Shown piece after piece: positions 36,732 through 46,154 of a stretch of DNA of 64,000 nt (position 1 is the first letter of the stretch; each line of letters opens with the position of its first letter). The position numbers were made by a program, and so were the translations under genes. Below the pieces are notes generated by a model. That model was not told the DNA's origin, made no database searches, and was given only the letters and a program-made list of their open reading frames with translations. This DNA comes from Thioalkalivibrio sp. ALJ7. GTDB taxonomy: Bacteria; Pseudomonadota; Gammaproteobacteria; Ectothiorhodospirales; Ectothiorhodospiraceae. The DNA lies in contig NZ_AQXQ01000012.1 in assembly GCF_000376865.1 (NCBI RefSeq), positions 620,001-684,000 on the forward strand, given 5' to 3'.

Positions 36732-38443
36732 TCAGCCAGCTCGTCACGCACACGCTGGAGACGTTCATGGTCCGGCTCGCGCTCCAGTGCCGCCTCCAGG
36801 ATTGCACGCGCCTCCTCGCGGTCGCCCCGCTCCCACAGCACCACCGCCAGATTGCTGGCAATCTCGCCATCCGGCATCAGCTCGTAGGCGCGCCGCAGCT
36901 GGGTCTCGGCTTCTTCCAGCCGACCCAGCCGATAAAGCACCCAGCCATAACTGTCGACAATCGCGGCGTCATCCGGCTCTTGCTCGTAGGCCCGCAGGAT
37001 CAGTTCGTAGGCCTCCTCGAAGCGTTCGGTCCGGTCCGCCAGGGTGTAACCAAGCGCATTCAACGCCGCGACGTTTTCCGGGTCGGATTCAAGGATGGCA
37101 CGGAAGTCTGCCTCGGCCGCATCGATGTCGTCCTCCCGCTCGTGCACCAGGCCGCGCAGATAGAGCAGCCGGGTATCACCCGGGAATTGCACCAGCCCTC
37201 GATTCAGACGGCCGCGGGCCTCGGCATAGTCACCCATCTCGCGCAGGATGTTCGCCTCCGCCAGATAGGCACGCCGGGCCAGATCCTCGTCCACCCCCTG
37301 CTGCATCGGGTCAAACAGGGCACGGGCAACCTCGGACCCATCGCGCTCAAGGGTCAGGCGGGCCGTGCGCAAACGCGCATCGTCGACGTAGTCCCCGGTC
37401 TCGACCCGGGCGTAGGCCGCCAGCGCGGCCTCCGGCTCGTCGGCCATCTCGTGCAAGCGACCGAGGTAGTAGGCCACCTCGTGTTCACGCTCGCCCCGGG
37501 CGTCCAGCCGTTCAAGATAATCCCGCGCCGGCTCCAACTGTTCCGCCTCGAGATTCATCAGCGCCAGGGCCAGCAGCAACTGGGTATCCTCCGGGGCCGC
37601 CTCAACCAGGCGGTCCATCTCCTGACGGGCGAAGTCACCATCGTCATGTTCCGCGAGGACGCGCGCATACCCCATACGGGCCTCACGGCTGTCCGGATGC
37701 GCCTCCACCGTGGCGCGCAGGATCTCCATCGCGGCCTCGACTTCGCCCGCCTCTCGCAGCGCCCGTGCGTGCAGCAACTGCAAGGGCACCGATTCCGGGA
37801 ATCGCTCGGTAGCGCGCTCCGTCACCGTCAACACATCCGCGCCCGGATCGGCGAAACGCAGCGCGGCCTCGGCATGTACCCGATGAACACCCACATCGTC
37901 GCTACGGCGCTCGCTCAGCAGGCGCATGGTTTCCAGCGCCGCCGCACGGTCCTGCACCTGGCCGATCACACCACCCAGCGTGGGATAGGGATCCGAACCC
38001 TCCGCCAGTAGACGATCCATTAGGGAATCCAGTTGCTCGGCGGCCTGCTCGGCATCCCCGGTGTTGATGCGCAACACGGTAGAGACCTGGCTGGCGTCCA
38101 GACTGTCGGGTGCCAGGCGCAGCCAGCGGTCCGCCGATTGTTGTGCCTGGGCGAAATCGCGTGCGAAAAGTGCAATCCGGGTCGCTCGCTCGGCGATCGC
38201 CGGATCGTCACTCAACAGAGCGGCCGCCCCGTAGTACCGCGCCGCCTCGGCCTCCTGCCCGGAACGCACCGCGATCTCCGCGATCAGCACGCTGAACATT
38301 AGCGCGGCCTCCGGGTCCTCGACCTGAGTCAAGGCCCGGACCTCGGGGCGATCCGACTCCGGGGCTTCGGAGGCGTCCAGTGGGCTATGCGCGCAACCGG
38401 CCAGGGAGAGCATGGCGATGAGCGCGAGCAGGCTTCGAATCAT
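36728..38443 (-). CDS. TPR-repeat lipoprotein
   Basis: A 571-residue exported protein made of tandem tetratricopeptide repeats. The signal MIRSLLALIAMLSLAGC gives a lipobox with Cys17. Helical pairs follow along the whole chain; clear TPR consensus is seen near the C-terminus (VAALNALGYTLADRTERFEEA, AAIVDSYGWVLYRLGRLEEA, AEIASNLAVVLWERGDREEA-like units). This large TPR lipoprotein upstream of lolB is a common feature in gammaproteobacteria, probably acting as an envelope scaffold. Start 38443 is used since it gives a proper signal peptide. It is divergent from hemA. Confidence 0.85.
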   Translation of the reverse strand: MIRSLLALIAMLSLAGCAHSPLDASEAPESDRPEVRALTQVEDPEAALMFSVLIAEIAVRSGQEAEAARYYGAAALLSDDPAIAERATRIALFARDFAQAQQSADRWLRLAPDSLDASQVSTVLRINTGDAEQAAEQLDSLMDRLLAEGSDPYPTLGGVIGQVQDRAAALETMRLLSERRSDDVGVHRVHAEAALRFADPGADVLTVTERATERFPESVPLQLLHARALREAGEVEAAMEILRATVEAHPDSREARMGYARVLAEHDDGDFARQEMDRLVEAAPEDTQLLLALALMNLEAEQLEPARDYLERLDARGEREHEVAYYLGRLHEMADEPEAALAAYARVETGDYVDDARLRTARLTLERDGSEVARALFDPMQQGVDEDLARRAYLAEANILREMGDYAEARGRLNRGLVQFPGDTRLLYLRGLVHEREDDIDAAEADFRAILESDPENVAALNALGYTLADRTERFEEAYELILRAYEQEPDDAAIVDSYGWVLYRLGRLEEAETQLRRAYELMPDGEIASNLAVVLWERGDREEARAILEAALEREPDHERLQRVRDELAE

Positions 38444-38604
38444 GTTGTATCCAGTCGGAATCAGTACAGGCATATCGGATGGGACGGGGCATCCACCCTC
38501 GGGGTTCCATGGCAGAGAAAGAGACTGTAGCCAACCCTACAGCACAGTACACTATCGGGAAATTGGGCCACGCGCCCCGGTTTTCCGGCACAATACGCGC
38601 CAGC

Positions 38605-39903
38605 ATGCTGTTCACTCTTGGGATCAATCACAAAACGGCGCCGGTCGCGATCCGCGAACGACTGTCCGTTAACCAGAACGAGCTTGGCGAGGCCCTACAC
38701 TCGCTACGCTCCGGCGTGCTATTGCCGGAAACCGCGATCCTGTCCACCTGCAACCGCACCGAGGTGTACTTCCGTGAGGGTGGTCAGCACAGCGACCAGC
38801 GCGTGCTCGACTGGATCGGCGGCTACCACGGCATCGACCGCGACGAACTCAAGCCTTATCTCTACCTGCACCACGACGGCTCCGCAGTGCGCCATGCCTT
38901 GCGCGTAGCGAGCGGACTGGACTCCATGGTCCTGGGCGAGCCGCAGATCCTCGGGCAGATGAAGACGGCCTACCAGTACGCCCACGATGCCGGCACGCTG
39001 GGACGCTCGCTGGAACGCCTGTTCCAGCACGCCTTCGCCACCGCCAAGGACGTACGCACCCAGACCGCTATCGGTCAGAGCGCGGTCTCGGTGGCCTTTG
39101 CGGCGGTCTCACTGGCGCGCCAGATTTTCGGTGACCTGAAACCGCTCACCGCGCTGGTCATCGGTGCCGGCGAGACCATCGAACTGGCCCTGCAGCACCT
39201 CTCCGGCGGCGGGATCGGCAACGTGATCGTCGCCAACCGAACGGCCGAGCGTGCCCGCGCCGTGGCCGGGCGTTTCGACGCCGAGGCGGTCAGCCTGGAT
39301 CAGCTCCCCGAGCGCCTGGCGGAGGCCGACATCGTCATCTCCTCCACCGCTGCCCCGCTACCGATCCTGGGCAAGGGTGCGGTCGAGCGCGCCTTGCGCA
39401 AGCGCCGCCACAAACCGATGTTCATGGTCGACATTGCCGTGCCGCGCGACATCGAACCCGAGGTCGGGCAGCTCGAGGACGTCTACCTCTACACCGTCGA
39501 CGACCTGCAGGAAGTGATCGACGAGAACATGGCCTCGCGCCACGCCGCCGCCGAACAGGCCGAGGAGATCATTGCTCAGCGCGCCGGCGAGTTCATGCGC
39601 TGGCTGCGCGCCCGCGATTCCGTGGACAGCATCCGCCAGCTACGTCAGCGCGCCGACAGCGTGAAGGCCGAGTCGCTGGCCAAAGCCGAGGCGATGCTGC
39701 GCGCCGGCAAATCCCCCGAGGAAGCACTGCAACTGCTCGCGCACAACCTGACCAACAAGCTGATGCATGCCCCCTGCAAGTCACTGAACGCCGCCGCTCA
39801 CGAAGGCAACGCACGGTTGCTGGAGGCCGCTCACCAGCTGTTCCAGCTGCCCGCACCGGAAGACGACCCCGGCGACGATTCCGACCCCGGCCCCCACTCG
39901 TGA
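38605..39903 (+). CDS. hemA: Glutamyl-tRNA reductase
   Basis: HemA reduces glutamyl-tRNA to glutamate-1-semialdehyde, the committed step of C5-pathway haem synthesis, and hands it to HemL. The 432-residue product has [16 protein letters not shown], the catalytic Cys49 in [24 protein letters not shown], the NADPH Rossmann region [11 protein letters not shown] and a helical C-terminal dimer domain. The stop overlaps the prfA GTG (GTGA). A palindrome CTGTAG/CTACAG lies 63-80 bp upstream in the divergent region. Confidence 0.97.
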   Translation: MLFTLGINHKTAPVAIRERLSVNQNELGEALHSLRSGVLLPETAILSTCNRTEVYFREGGQHSDQRVLDWIGGYHGIDRDELKPYLYLHHDGSAVRHALRVASGLDSMVLGEPQILGQMKTAYQYAHDAGTLGRSLERLFQHAFATAKDVRTQTAIGQSAVSVAFAAVSLARQIFGDLKPLTALVIGAGETIELALQHLSGGGIGNVIVANRTAERARAVAGRFDAEAVSLDQLPERLAEADIVISSTAAPLPILGKGAVERALRKRRHKPMFMVDIAVPRDIEPEVGQLEDVYLYTVDDLQEVIDENMASRHAAAEQAEEIIAQRAGEFMRWLRARDSVDSIRQLRQRADSVKAESLAKAEAMLRAGKSPEEALQLLAHNLTNKLMHAPCKSLNAAAHEGNARLLEAAHQLFQLPAPEDDPGDDSDPGPHS

Positions 39904-40985
39904 AGGCCTCGTTCCAGACCAAGCTCGAAGGCCTGGCCGAACGCCATGCCGAGATCGCGCAACTGCTGTCGACCCCGGACGCCGCCGAGGACCCCGACCA
40001 GCTGCGCCGCCTGTCCCAGGAATACAGCCAGCTGGAGCCGGTCGCCGCGGCCTGGAAGGCCTGGCACGACAACCACGCCGCACTGGACGAGGCGCGCGCG
40101 ATGCTCGCGGAGGACGACCCCGACCTGCGCGCGATGGCCGAGGCCGAGATCGACACCCTGAACGAGCAGACCGAGGCCCTGGAGGCCGAACTCTACCGTC
40201 ACCTGATCCCGAAGGACCCGCACGACAACGCCAACGTGTTCCTCGAGATCCGCGCCGGCACCGGCGGCGACGAGGCCGCCATCTTCGCCGGCGACCTGCT
40301 GCGCATGTACACCCGCTACGCCGAACAGCAGGGCTGGAAGCTGGAGATCCTCAGCGCCAGCGAGGGCGAGCACGGCGGCTACCGCGAGGTAATCGGGCGC
40401 CTGGCCGGCCAGGGCGCCTTCTCGCGACTCAAGTTCGAATCCGGCGCCCACCGCGTGCAGCGCGTCCCGGAGACCGAATCCCAGGGCCGCATCCACACCT
40501 CCGCGGCCACGGTCGCCATCCTGCCAGAGCTGGACGAGGTCGAGATGCCGGATATCAACCCGGCCGACCTGCGCGTGGACACCTTCCGCGCCTCCGGGGC
40601 CGGCGGCCAGCACGTTAACAAGACCGACTCCGCGATCCGCCTGACCCACCTGCCCACCGGCATCGTGGTCGAGTGCCAGGAAGAACGCTCGCAGCACAAG
40701 AATCGCGCCAAGGCGATGACCTACCTCGCCGCCCGCCTGTTCGAGGCCGAGCGCGAGGCCCAGGCCGCCGCGCAAAGCGCCGAACGCAAGAGCCTGGTCG
40801 GCAGCGGCGACCGCTCCGAGCGCATTCGCACCTACAACTTCCCGCAGGGCCGCGTGACCGACCACCGCATCAACCTGACCCTGTACAAGCTGGAACAGGT
40901 GATGACCGGCGACCTCGACCCGGTAATCGACCCGCTGATCCACGAATACCAGGCCGAGCAGCTCGCTACCCTCGCCGAAGCCTGA
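39900..40985 (+). CDS. prfA: Peptide chain release factor 1
   Basis: RF1 reads UAA and UAG and triggers peptide release. The 361-residue product starts with GTG at 39900 inside the hemA stop and contains the peptidyl-transfer motif [13 protein letters not shown] and the codon-recognition motif region [18 protein letters not shown] with its PETE-type tetrad in place of the common PATE. prmC follows with a one-base overlap; its product methylates the GGQ glutamine. Confidence 0.97.
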   Translation: MKASFQTKLEGLAERHAEIAQLLSTPDAAEDPDQLRRLSQEYSQLEPVAAAWKAWHDNHAALDEARAMLAEDDPDLRAMAEAEIDTLNEQTEALEAELYRHLIPKDPHDNANVFLEIRAGTGGDEAAIFAGDLLRMYTRYAEQQGWKLEILSASEGEHGGYREVIGRLAGQGAFSRLKFESGAHRVQRVPETESQGRIHTSAATVAILPELDEVEMPDINPADLRVDTFRASGAGGQHVNKTDSAIRLTHLPTGIVVECQEERSQHKNRAKAMTYLAARLFEAEREAQAAAQSAERKSLVGSGDRSERIRTYNFPQGRVTDHRINLTLYKLEQVMTGDLDPVIDPLIHEYQAEQLATLAEA

Positions 40986-41839
40986 TGCCCGCGACTTCGA
41001 CCCTGGACGCGTTGCTGCAGGAACTGCGTGCCCGGCTGCAGGCCGCCGGGATCGAAACGCCCGGACTGGAGGCCCGCATGCTGCTGGGCGCCGCCACTGG
41101 TCTGGACACCGCGCAACTGATCGCCCACGGCACCGACCCCGCCACGGCCGAGCAGGCCGCCCGAGCCGACACGCTCAGCCAGCGCCGCTGCGCCGGCGAG
41201 CCCATGGCCCACATCCTCGGTCGGCGCGCCTTCTGGACGCTGGACCTGGGCGTTTCCCCCGCCTGCCTGATCCCGCGACCCGAAACCGAGCTCCTGGTGG
41301 GGCAGGCCCTTGCCATACTCGCCACTTGCGATACCGAGGCCCCGAGGGTGCTGGATCTGGGAACCGGTCCGGGCACCATCATCCTGGCACTGTTAAGCGA
41401 ACGGCCAGGCCTGCAGGCCTTCGCCAGCGATCACAGCCACGAGGCGCTCCTGCAAGCCAAAGCCAACGCCCACGAACTGGGGCTGTCGGTTCACCTATGG
41501 CAGGGGGACTGGCTCGGTGCAGTAACCCGGCAGCGTGGCTTCGACCTGATCGCCTGCAATCCACCCTACATCGACCCCGACGACCCGCACCTGACGCGCG
41601 GCGATCTGCGTTTCGAGCCGCGCACCGCCCTTGCCGCAGAGGAGCAGGGCCTCGCCGACCTGCACCGGGTGATCGACAGCGCCCGCGAACACCTGAACCC
41701 GGGCGGCTGGCTGCTGCTGGAGCACGGCTTCGACCAGGGCGAGCCGGTGCGCCAACGGCTGCGGACCACGGGATATCAGGCGGTCCGCACCCTGCGGGAC
41801 ACCGCCGGTCACGAGCGCACCAGCCTGGGTAAGATCTGA
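40985..41839 (+). CDS. prmC: Release factor glutamine methyltransferase
   Basis: PrmC methylates the Gln of the GGQ motif in RF1 and RF2 with S-adenosylmethionine. The 284-residue product shows a helical N-terminal domain, HILGRRAFWTLDLGVSPACLIPRPETELLV, the SAM loop VLDLGTGPGTIILAL and the catalytic NPPY in IACNPPYIDPDDPHL. It overlaps the prfA stop by one base (TGATG), which fits coupled synthesis with its substrate. Confidence 0.96.
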   Translation: MPATSTLDALLQELRARLQAAGIETPGLEARMLLGAATGLDTAQLIAHGTDPATAEQAARADTLSQRRCAGEPMAHILGRRAFWTLDLGVSPACLIPRPETELLVGQALAILATCDTEAPRVLDLGTGPGTIILALLSERPGLQAFASDHSHEALLQAKANAHELGLSVHLWQGDWLGAVTRQRGFDLIACNPPYIDPDDPHLTRGDLRFEPRTALAAEEQGLADLHRVIDSAREHLNPGGWLLLEHGFDQGEPVRQRLRTTGYQAVRTLRDTAGHERTSLGKI

Positions 41840-41877
41840 ACGCCCGCGCCTGGGGCTACCTCCAGAAGAAGAAAAAA

Positions 41878-41901
41878 GGCCCCGGCGATCTCGCCAGGGC
41901 C
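41878..41901 (-). terminator. Terminator of the His-rich gene
   Basis: On the minus strand GGCCCTGGCGA pairs with TCGCCGGGGCC and is followed by TTTTTTC. It ends the His-rich protein gene and may also slow transcription from prmC in the other direction. Confidence 0.75.
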
Positions 41902-41930
41902 AACCCTGTGATGCTTTAAATCCGGTCGCC

Positions 41931-42299
41931 TCAGAACGGCAGATGCAGGTGCAGATTCATCGAGCCACTGGGCGACGACCGATGACGGTACCGGGTCGAA
42001 CGATTGTGGTCGTAATAGTGGTAGTGGTGGTGATGCGCATGGCTGCGCGAGTGCTTGTGATGGCCGCGCCCGCGCTGCTTCGCACGCTTGGCCTGCTTGT
42101 GCCCGCGCGCGCCGGGGTGACTCCGGTAGTGGTGGTGGCCGCGAGAATGGCCGTGCCGAACATGCTGCAGGGCACCGGGATCGAAAGTCGCCGCACCGGC
42201 CGCCTGCATCGGACCCGCCACCGGCTGAGCCGCGTGGGCCGGGAAGGACAGGGCGAGCGCCAGGATCGCCGCCGGTGCCAGAATAGCGGTTCGTTTCAT
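41931..42299 (-). CDS. Histidine-rich secreted protein
   Basis: A 122-residue exported protein with a clean signal peptide (MKRTAILAPAAILALALSFP then AHA, cleavage near 23). The mature part is very basic and has about 21 histidines among roughly 100 residues, in runs such as GHHHYRSHPG and HAHHHHYHYYDH. No fold is recognisable. This composition suggests metal (Ni, Zn, Cu) binding in the periplasm or simply a low-complexity polycation. Start 42299 follows GGAAGGA. It faces prmC and is divergent from the MoeB-like gene. Confidence 0.75.
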   Translation of the reverse strand: MKRTAILAPAAILALALSFPAHAAQPVAGPMQAAGAATFDPGALQHVRHGHSRGHHHYRSHPGARGHKQAKRAKQRGRGHHKHSRSHAHHHHYHYYDHNRSTRYRHRSSPSGSMNLHLHLPF

Positions 42300-42467
42300 G
42301 GTCGATTCTTCCTTCCATGCGGGCCCGTCCGGAAGACCTTGAACAGCCCGCGGTTGTGGCAGGATTGCCAGAGTCCAGCTTAGGCAACGTTCCTGAACGG
42401 TTCCCAACCAGACCGGCCAATGAGCGTGACGCCGGTTACACTTTTGGTCTTACTGGAGATTGATCCC

Positions 42468-43223
42468 ATGGATGACGACCAGCTTCTGCGCTATAGCCGC
42501 CAGGTCCTGCTGCCCGGCGTGGGTGTCGAAGGGCAGGACGCCCTGCAGCGGGCGCATGCGGTCATCATGGGACTCGGGGGCCTGGGCTCACCGGTCGCCG
42601 CCTATCTGGCCGCCGCCGGCGTGGGCCGGTTGACGCTCGTGGATCCGGACCACGTCGAGGTCACCAACCTGCAGCGCCAGATCCTGCACACCGAAGCGGA
42701 CATCGGCCGCGACAAGGTCGCCTCGGCCGCCGCGCGAGTGGCGGCGATGAATCCCCAGTGCCAGGTAGAGACCCGTGCCGCATACCTGGACGTCGAGGCC
42801 ATGACCCGACTCTTCGGCACAGCCGACGTGGTGCTGGACGGGACCGACAACTTCAGCGCCCGCGGCGCGATCAGTCGCGCGGCGCTGGCGGCGCGCACAC
42901 CGCTGGTCTCCGGGGCCGTGATCCGTTTCGAGGGTCAGCTCACCACGTTCGACTACCGCGACCCGGAGGCGGGCTGCTACCACTGCCTATACGGCGAGGA
43001 TGGCGGCGACGAGGACACCTGCGCGGCTAACGGGGTCCTGGCCAGTCTGCCCGGCGTGGTCGGCAGCCTGCAGGCCACCGAGGCGCTCAAACTCCTCATG
43101 GGGTTGCCGACCCTCCAGGGGCGTCTGCTCATCCTCGACGGCCTGGCCATGCAGTTTCGCGAGATCCGTCTGCGCCGCGATCCGGCCTGCCCGGTCTGCG
43201 GCCCTCGCTCCACGCCCGCCTGA
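42468..43223 (+). CDS. moeB: MoeB/ThiF-family adenylyltransferase
   Basis: E1-like enzyme that adenylates the C-terminal glycine of a sulfur-carrier such as MoaD or ThiS. The 251-residue product has LLRYSRQVLLPGVGVEGQ, the nucleotide loop VIMGLGGLGSPVAAYLAAAGVG, LVDPDHVEVTNLQRQ, VLDGTDNF and two zinc-binding CxxC pairs (CYHC and CPVC). There is no C-terminal rhodanese domain. MoeB and ThiF cannot be separated by sequence alone; no carrier gene is adjacent. Start 42468 follows GGAG; a GTG/ATG extension to 42420 is less typical. Confidence 0.88.
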   Translation: MDDDQLLRYSRQVLLPGVGVEGQDALQRAHAVIMGLGGLGSPVAAYLAAAGVGRLTLVDPDHVEVTNLQRQILHTEADIGRDKVASAAARVAAMNPQCQVETRAAYLDVEAMTRLFGTADVVLDGTDNFSARGAISRAALAARTPLVSGAVIRFEGQLTTFDYRDPEAGCYHCLYGEDGGDEDTCAANGVLASLPGVVGSLQATEALKLLMGLPTLQGRLLILDGLAMQFREIRLRRDPACPVCGPRSTPA

Positions 43224-43239
43224 TGCGGGCGGCCCCAAA

Positions 43240-43656
43240 TCAGGCGCAGGAACGCGGCTGAAACGGCAGGATCTTGCCCGAGGTCTGGGCAGGCGCCGTG
43301 ATGGCAAGGGCTGTCGTCAGCTCCGGCTCCATCGCCGCCAGGGTACGGTTCATCACCATGCTGGCCATGGCGTGAAAAAGCAGCAGCTCGCAGGCAATCG
43401 GACGGTGCAGGCTGCGCCGTCCACGGGCATGAAAAGCAGTCCAGGCGACCACCGGCATATCGTTCAAGACCCGATCCACCACGACCCAGGCATCGCGCTG
43501 CAGAATAAGATCCAGGTGTTTGAGGCCCGGGGGTGACAAACGGAGCTCGGGCCCCAGACGCGCCAGGGCGCGGCGAACCTGGTTGAAATAGCGCGCCTCC
43601 ACCAGCCAGCCGGGGCGAACATCCAGAGTCGGGATTTCGGTATGCCGGGAATACAT
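43240..43656 (-). CDS. Hypothetical protein, unrecognised
   Basis: A 138-residue soluble protein that I do not recognise. It begins MYSRHTEIPTLDVRPGWLVE and contains GLKHLDLILQRDAWVVVDRV and RRSLHRPIACELLLFHAMAS, with an even mix of charged and hydrophobic residues and a single Cys near the C-terminus. No signal peptide, membrane helix or metal motif is clear. It converges on the MoeB-like gene with 16 bp between, and its upstream region before hslO is about 135 bp without a gene. Confidence 0.65.
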   Translation of the reverse strand: MYSRHTEIPTLDVRPGWLVEARYFNQVRRALARLGPELRLSPPGLKHLDLILQRDAWVVVDRVLNDMPVVAWTAFHARGRRSLHRPIACELLLFHAMASMVMNRTLAAMEPELTTALAITAPAQTSGKILPFQPRSCA

Positions 43657-43791
43657 TGCGCCCCCGTGACGAAAAACGCTGCAAGGTCAGCCTGCATCTA
43701 TAGCAAAGACCTGGGGCGATCCGATGAGGTCACTCCGGTTTCCAGGGTACGGGACGTCACGACCGGCTAACGAGCACGGTCATCAACAGGA

Positions 43792-44688
43792 CTACTGGCG
43801 GGTATCCGGAGCCGGCGGCTGGGTGCCCTCGGGGGCACAGATGGCTCCGGCGTCGACGGGGTCAAAGTGATACTGGGCGTTACAAAACTCGCAGGTCACG
43901 TCCACCGCGCCCTGCTCCTCAATGATGCTGCGGATTTCGTCCCGCCCCAGGCCGCGCAGCGTCTCGCCTACACGCTCGCGCGAACACGGGCAGTGAAAGC
44001 TAACCGGCGCGCCGTCAAACAGCCGCACGCGCTCCTCGGCGAACAGCCGGCCCAGCAGGGCACCGGCATCCAATTCCAGCAGTTCGTCGGCCGTGGTCGT
44101 CTCGGCCAGGAGGGTCGCGCGGTTCCACTCTTCCGAATCCCGTGTCACCGCATCGCCGCCCTCTCCCGGCAATGCCTGCAGCAGCATCCCGGCGGCCGAC
44201 TGTTCACCACTCGCCAGCCACAGGCGGGTCGGCAACTGCTCTGAACGTTCGAAGTAGACGTTCATCGCCTCCGCCAGCGAGTCGCCTTCCAGCTCGACCA
44301 CACCCTGGTAACGATCACGGCCATCGCCCGGGTCCAGCGTCAGCATCAATCGTGCGTCTTCACCGGTACATTCGCTCAGCGTCGCGCCCTCCGGCGGGGT
44401 CTCGCGAAAGCGTGCCAGGCCGCGCAACCGTCCCTGGCCATCGGCCTGGGCGACGATCATGTGGACGGGGCCGGGGCCGGTGACCTGCAGGATCAGGGAA
44501 CCATCGAACTTGAGCGTCGCGGCCGTCAGGGCCACGGCCGCATAGGCCTGCCCCAGCAGGTCGCGCACCACGGGGGGATATTCGTGGCGCTCCAGCAGGG
44601 CCTGCCAGGCGGCATCGAGGTGCACCCATTCGCCGCGCACCCCGGCCTCCTCGAGCATGAACCGGTGCAGCGTGTCGGTCTCACGCAT
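43792..44688 (-). CDS. hslO: Redox-regulated chaperone Hsp33
   Basis: Hsp33 is a holdase switched on by oxidation of zinc-bound cysteines. The 298-residue product has the N-terminal core (HLDAAWQALLERHEYPPVVRDLLG, SLILQVTGPGPVHMIVAQA) and the C-terminal switch with CPCSRERV and, about 30 residues on, CEFCNAQYHF, i.e. CxC and CxxC. It lies just downstream of gatB on the same strand with 21 bp between. Confidence 0.95.
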   Translation of the reverse strand: MRETDTLHRFMLEEAGVRGEWVHLDAAWQALLERHEYPPVVRDLLGQAYAAVALTAATLKFDGSLILQVTGPGPVHMIVAQADGQGRLRGLARFRETPPEGATLSECTGEDARLMLTLDPGDGRDRYQGVVELEGDSLAEAMNVYFERSEQLPTRLWLASGEQSAAGMLLQALPGEGGDAVTRDSEEWNRATLLAETTTADELLELDAGALLGRLFAEERVRLFDGAPVSFHCPCSRERVGETLRGLGRDEIRSIIEEQGAVDVTCEFCNAQYHFDPVDAGAICAPEGTQPPAPDTRQ

Positions 44689-44709
44689 GACAGCACAACC
44701 CCGCCAGAC

Positions 44710-46143
44710 TCAAGAGTCGAGCTTCGCCTTGAGGCGCTCGTTGACCTGGGCCGGGTTGGCCTTGCCCTGCGTGGCCTTCATCACCTGGCCGACAAAGAAG
44801 CCAAACAGCTTGTCCTTGCCGCTGCGGTACTGCTCAAGCTGCTGCGGGTTGTTGGCCATCACCTCGTCGATGATGGTGTCGATCGCGCCAGTGTCGGTAA
44901 TCTGCTTGAGCCCCTTGGCCTCGATCACCACGTCGGCGTCGCCCTCGCCGTTCCACATCGCCTCGAAGACCTCCTTGGCGATCTTGCCGGAGATGGTCTC
45001 GTCCTGGATGCGCGCGATCAGTCCGGCCAGGCCCTCGGCGTTGACCGGAGCCTCCCCCAGTTCCACCTCGGAGCGGTTGAGTGCGGCGGAGAACTCGCCC
45101 ATCACCCAGTTGGCGGCCAGCTTGGGTGCATCGCACCCGGCGGCCACGGCCTCGTAGAAGTCGCCCATTTCGCGGGTCGCGGTCAGCACGCCGGCGTCGT
45201 AGTCCGACAGGCCATACTGTTCGACGAAGCGCGCGCGCTTGGCGTCCGGCAACTCCGGGAGCTTTTCGCGCACGGTCTCGATGAAGGCGCTGTCCACGAC
45301 CAGCGGCAGCAGATCCGGATCGGGGAAATAGCGGTAGTCGTTGGCCTCTTCCTTGCTGCGCATGGAGCGAGTCTCGTCACGGTCCGGGTCGTACAGGCGC
45401 GTCTCCTGCACCACCGAGCCACCGCCCTCGATCAGGTCGATCTGGCGCTCCACCTCGAAGTTGATCGCGCGCTCGACGAAGCGGAAGGAGTTCAGGTTCT
45501 TCAACTCGGCGCGGGTGCCGAACTCGGCCTGATCCTTGGGCCGAACCGAGACATTGGCATCACAGCGAAAACTGCCTTCCTGCATGTTGCCGTCGCAGAT
45601 ATCGAGATAGCGCACCAGCGAGTGCAGCTTCTTCATGTAGGCGACGGCTTCCTTCGCGGAGCGCAGCTCCGGCTCGGAAACGATCTCGATCAGCGGGGTA
45701 CCGGCACGGTTGAGGTCGATACCGGTCATCGCCTCGAAGCCCTCGTGCAGGCTCTTGCCCGCGTCCTCTTCCAGGTGCGCACGGGTCACGCCGATACGCT
45801 TGATCGAGCCGTCTTCCAGCTCGATATCCAGGTGCCCCAGGCCCACGATCGGCAGCTCGAACTGCGAGATCTGGTAGCCCTTGGGGAGATCCGGATAGAA
45901 GTAGTTCTTGCGCGCGAACACCGAACGCGGGGTGATCTCGGCGTTGATCGCCAGCCCTAGCATCACCGCGCGTTCCACCGCGCCCTTGTTCAGCACCGGC
46001 AGCACGCCGGGCATGCCCAGGTCCACCGGGCAGGCCTGGCGGTTGGGCTCGGCGCCGTAGGCGGTGGGCGCCCCGGAAAAGATCTTGGAGACGGTATTGA
46101 GCTGGGCGTGAATCTCCAGCCCGATGACGGTTTCCCATTCCAT
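44710..46143 (-). CDS. gatB: Asp/Glu-tRNA amidotransferase subunit B
   Basis: GatB binds the mischarged tRNA and phosphorylates the Glu or Asp so that it can be amidated to Gln-tRNA or Asn-tRNA. The 477-residue product starts [15 protein letters not shown]-like ([20 protein letters not shown]), has [19 protein letters not shown]-type [10 protein letters not shown] and a C-terminal YqeY-like helical tail ([20 protein letters not shown]). Start 46143 has GAGG upstream. It follows gatA by 11 bp. tRNA-Gln in this window could be one of its substrates. Confidence 0.96.
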   Translation of the reverse strand: MEWETVIGLEIHAQLNTVSKIFSGAPTAYGAEPNRQACPVDLGMPGVLPVLNKGAVERAVMLGLAINAEITPRSVFARKNYFYPDLPKGYQISQFELPIVGLGHLDIELEDGSIKRIGVTRAHLEEDAGKSLHEGFEAMTGIDLNRAGTPLIEIVSEPELRSAKEAVAYMKKLHSLVRYLDICDGNMQEGSFRCDANVSVRPKDQAEFGTRAELKNLNSFRFVERAINFEVERQIDLIEGGGSVVQETRLYDPDRDETRSMRSKEEANDYRYFPDPDLLPLVVDSAFIETVREKLPELPDAKRARFVEQYGLSDYDAGVLTATREMGDFYEAVAAGCDAPKLAANWVMGEFSAALNRSEVELGEAPVNAEGLAGLIARIQDETISGKIAKEVFEAMWNGEGDADVVIEAKGLKQITDTGAIDTIIDEVMANNPQQLEQYRSGKDKLFGFFVGQVMKATQGKANPAQVNERLKAKLDS

Positions 46144-46154
46144 GTTCAGGGCCC

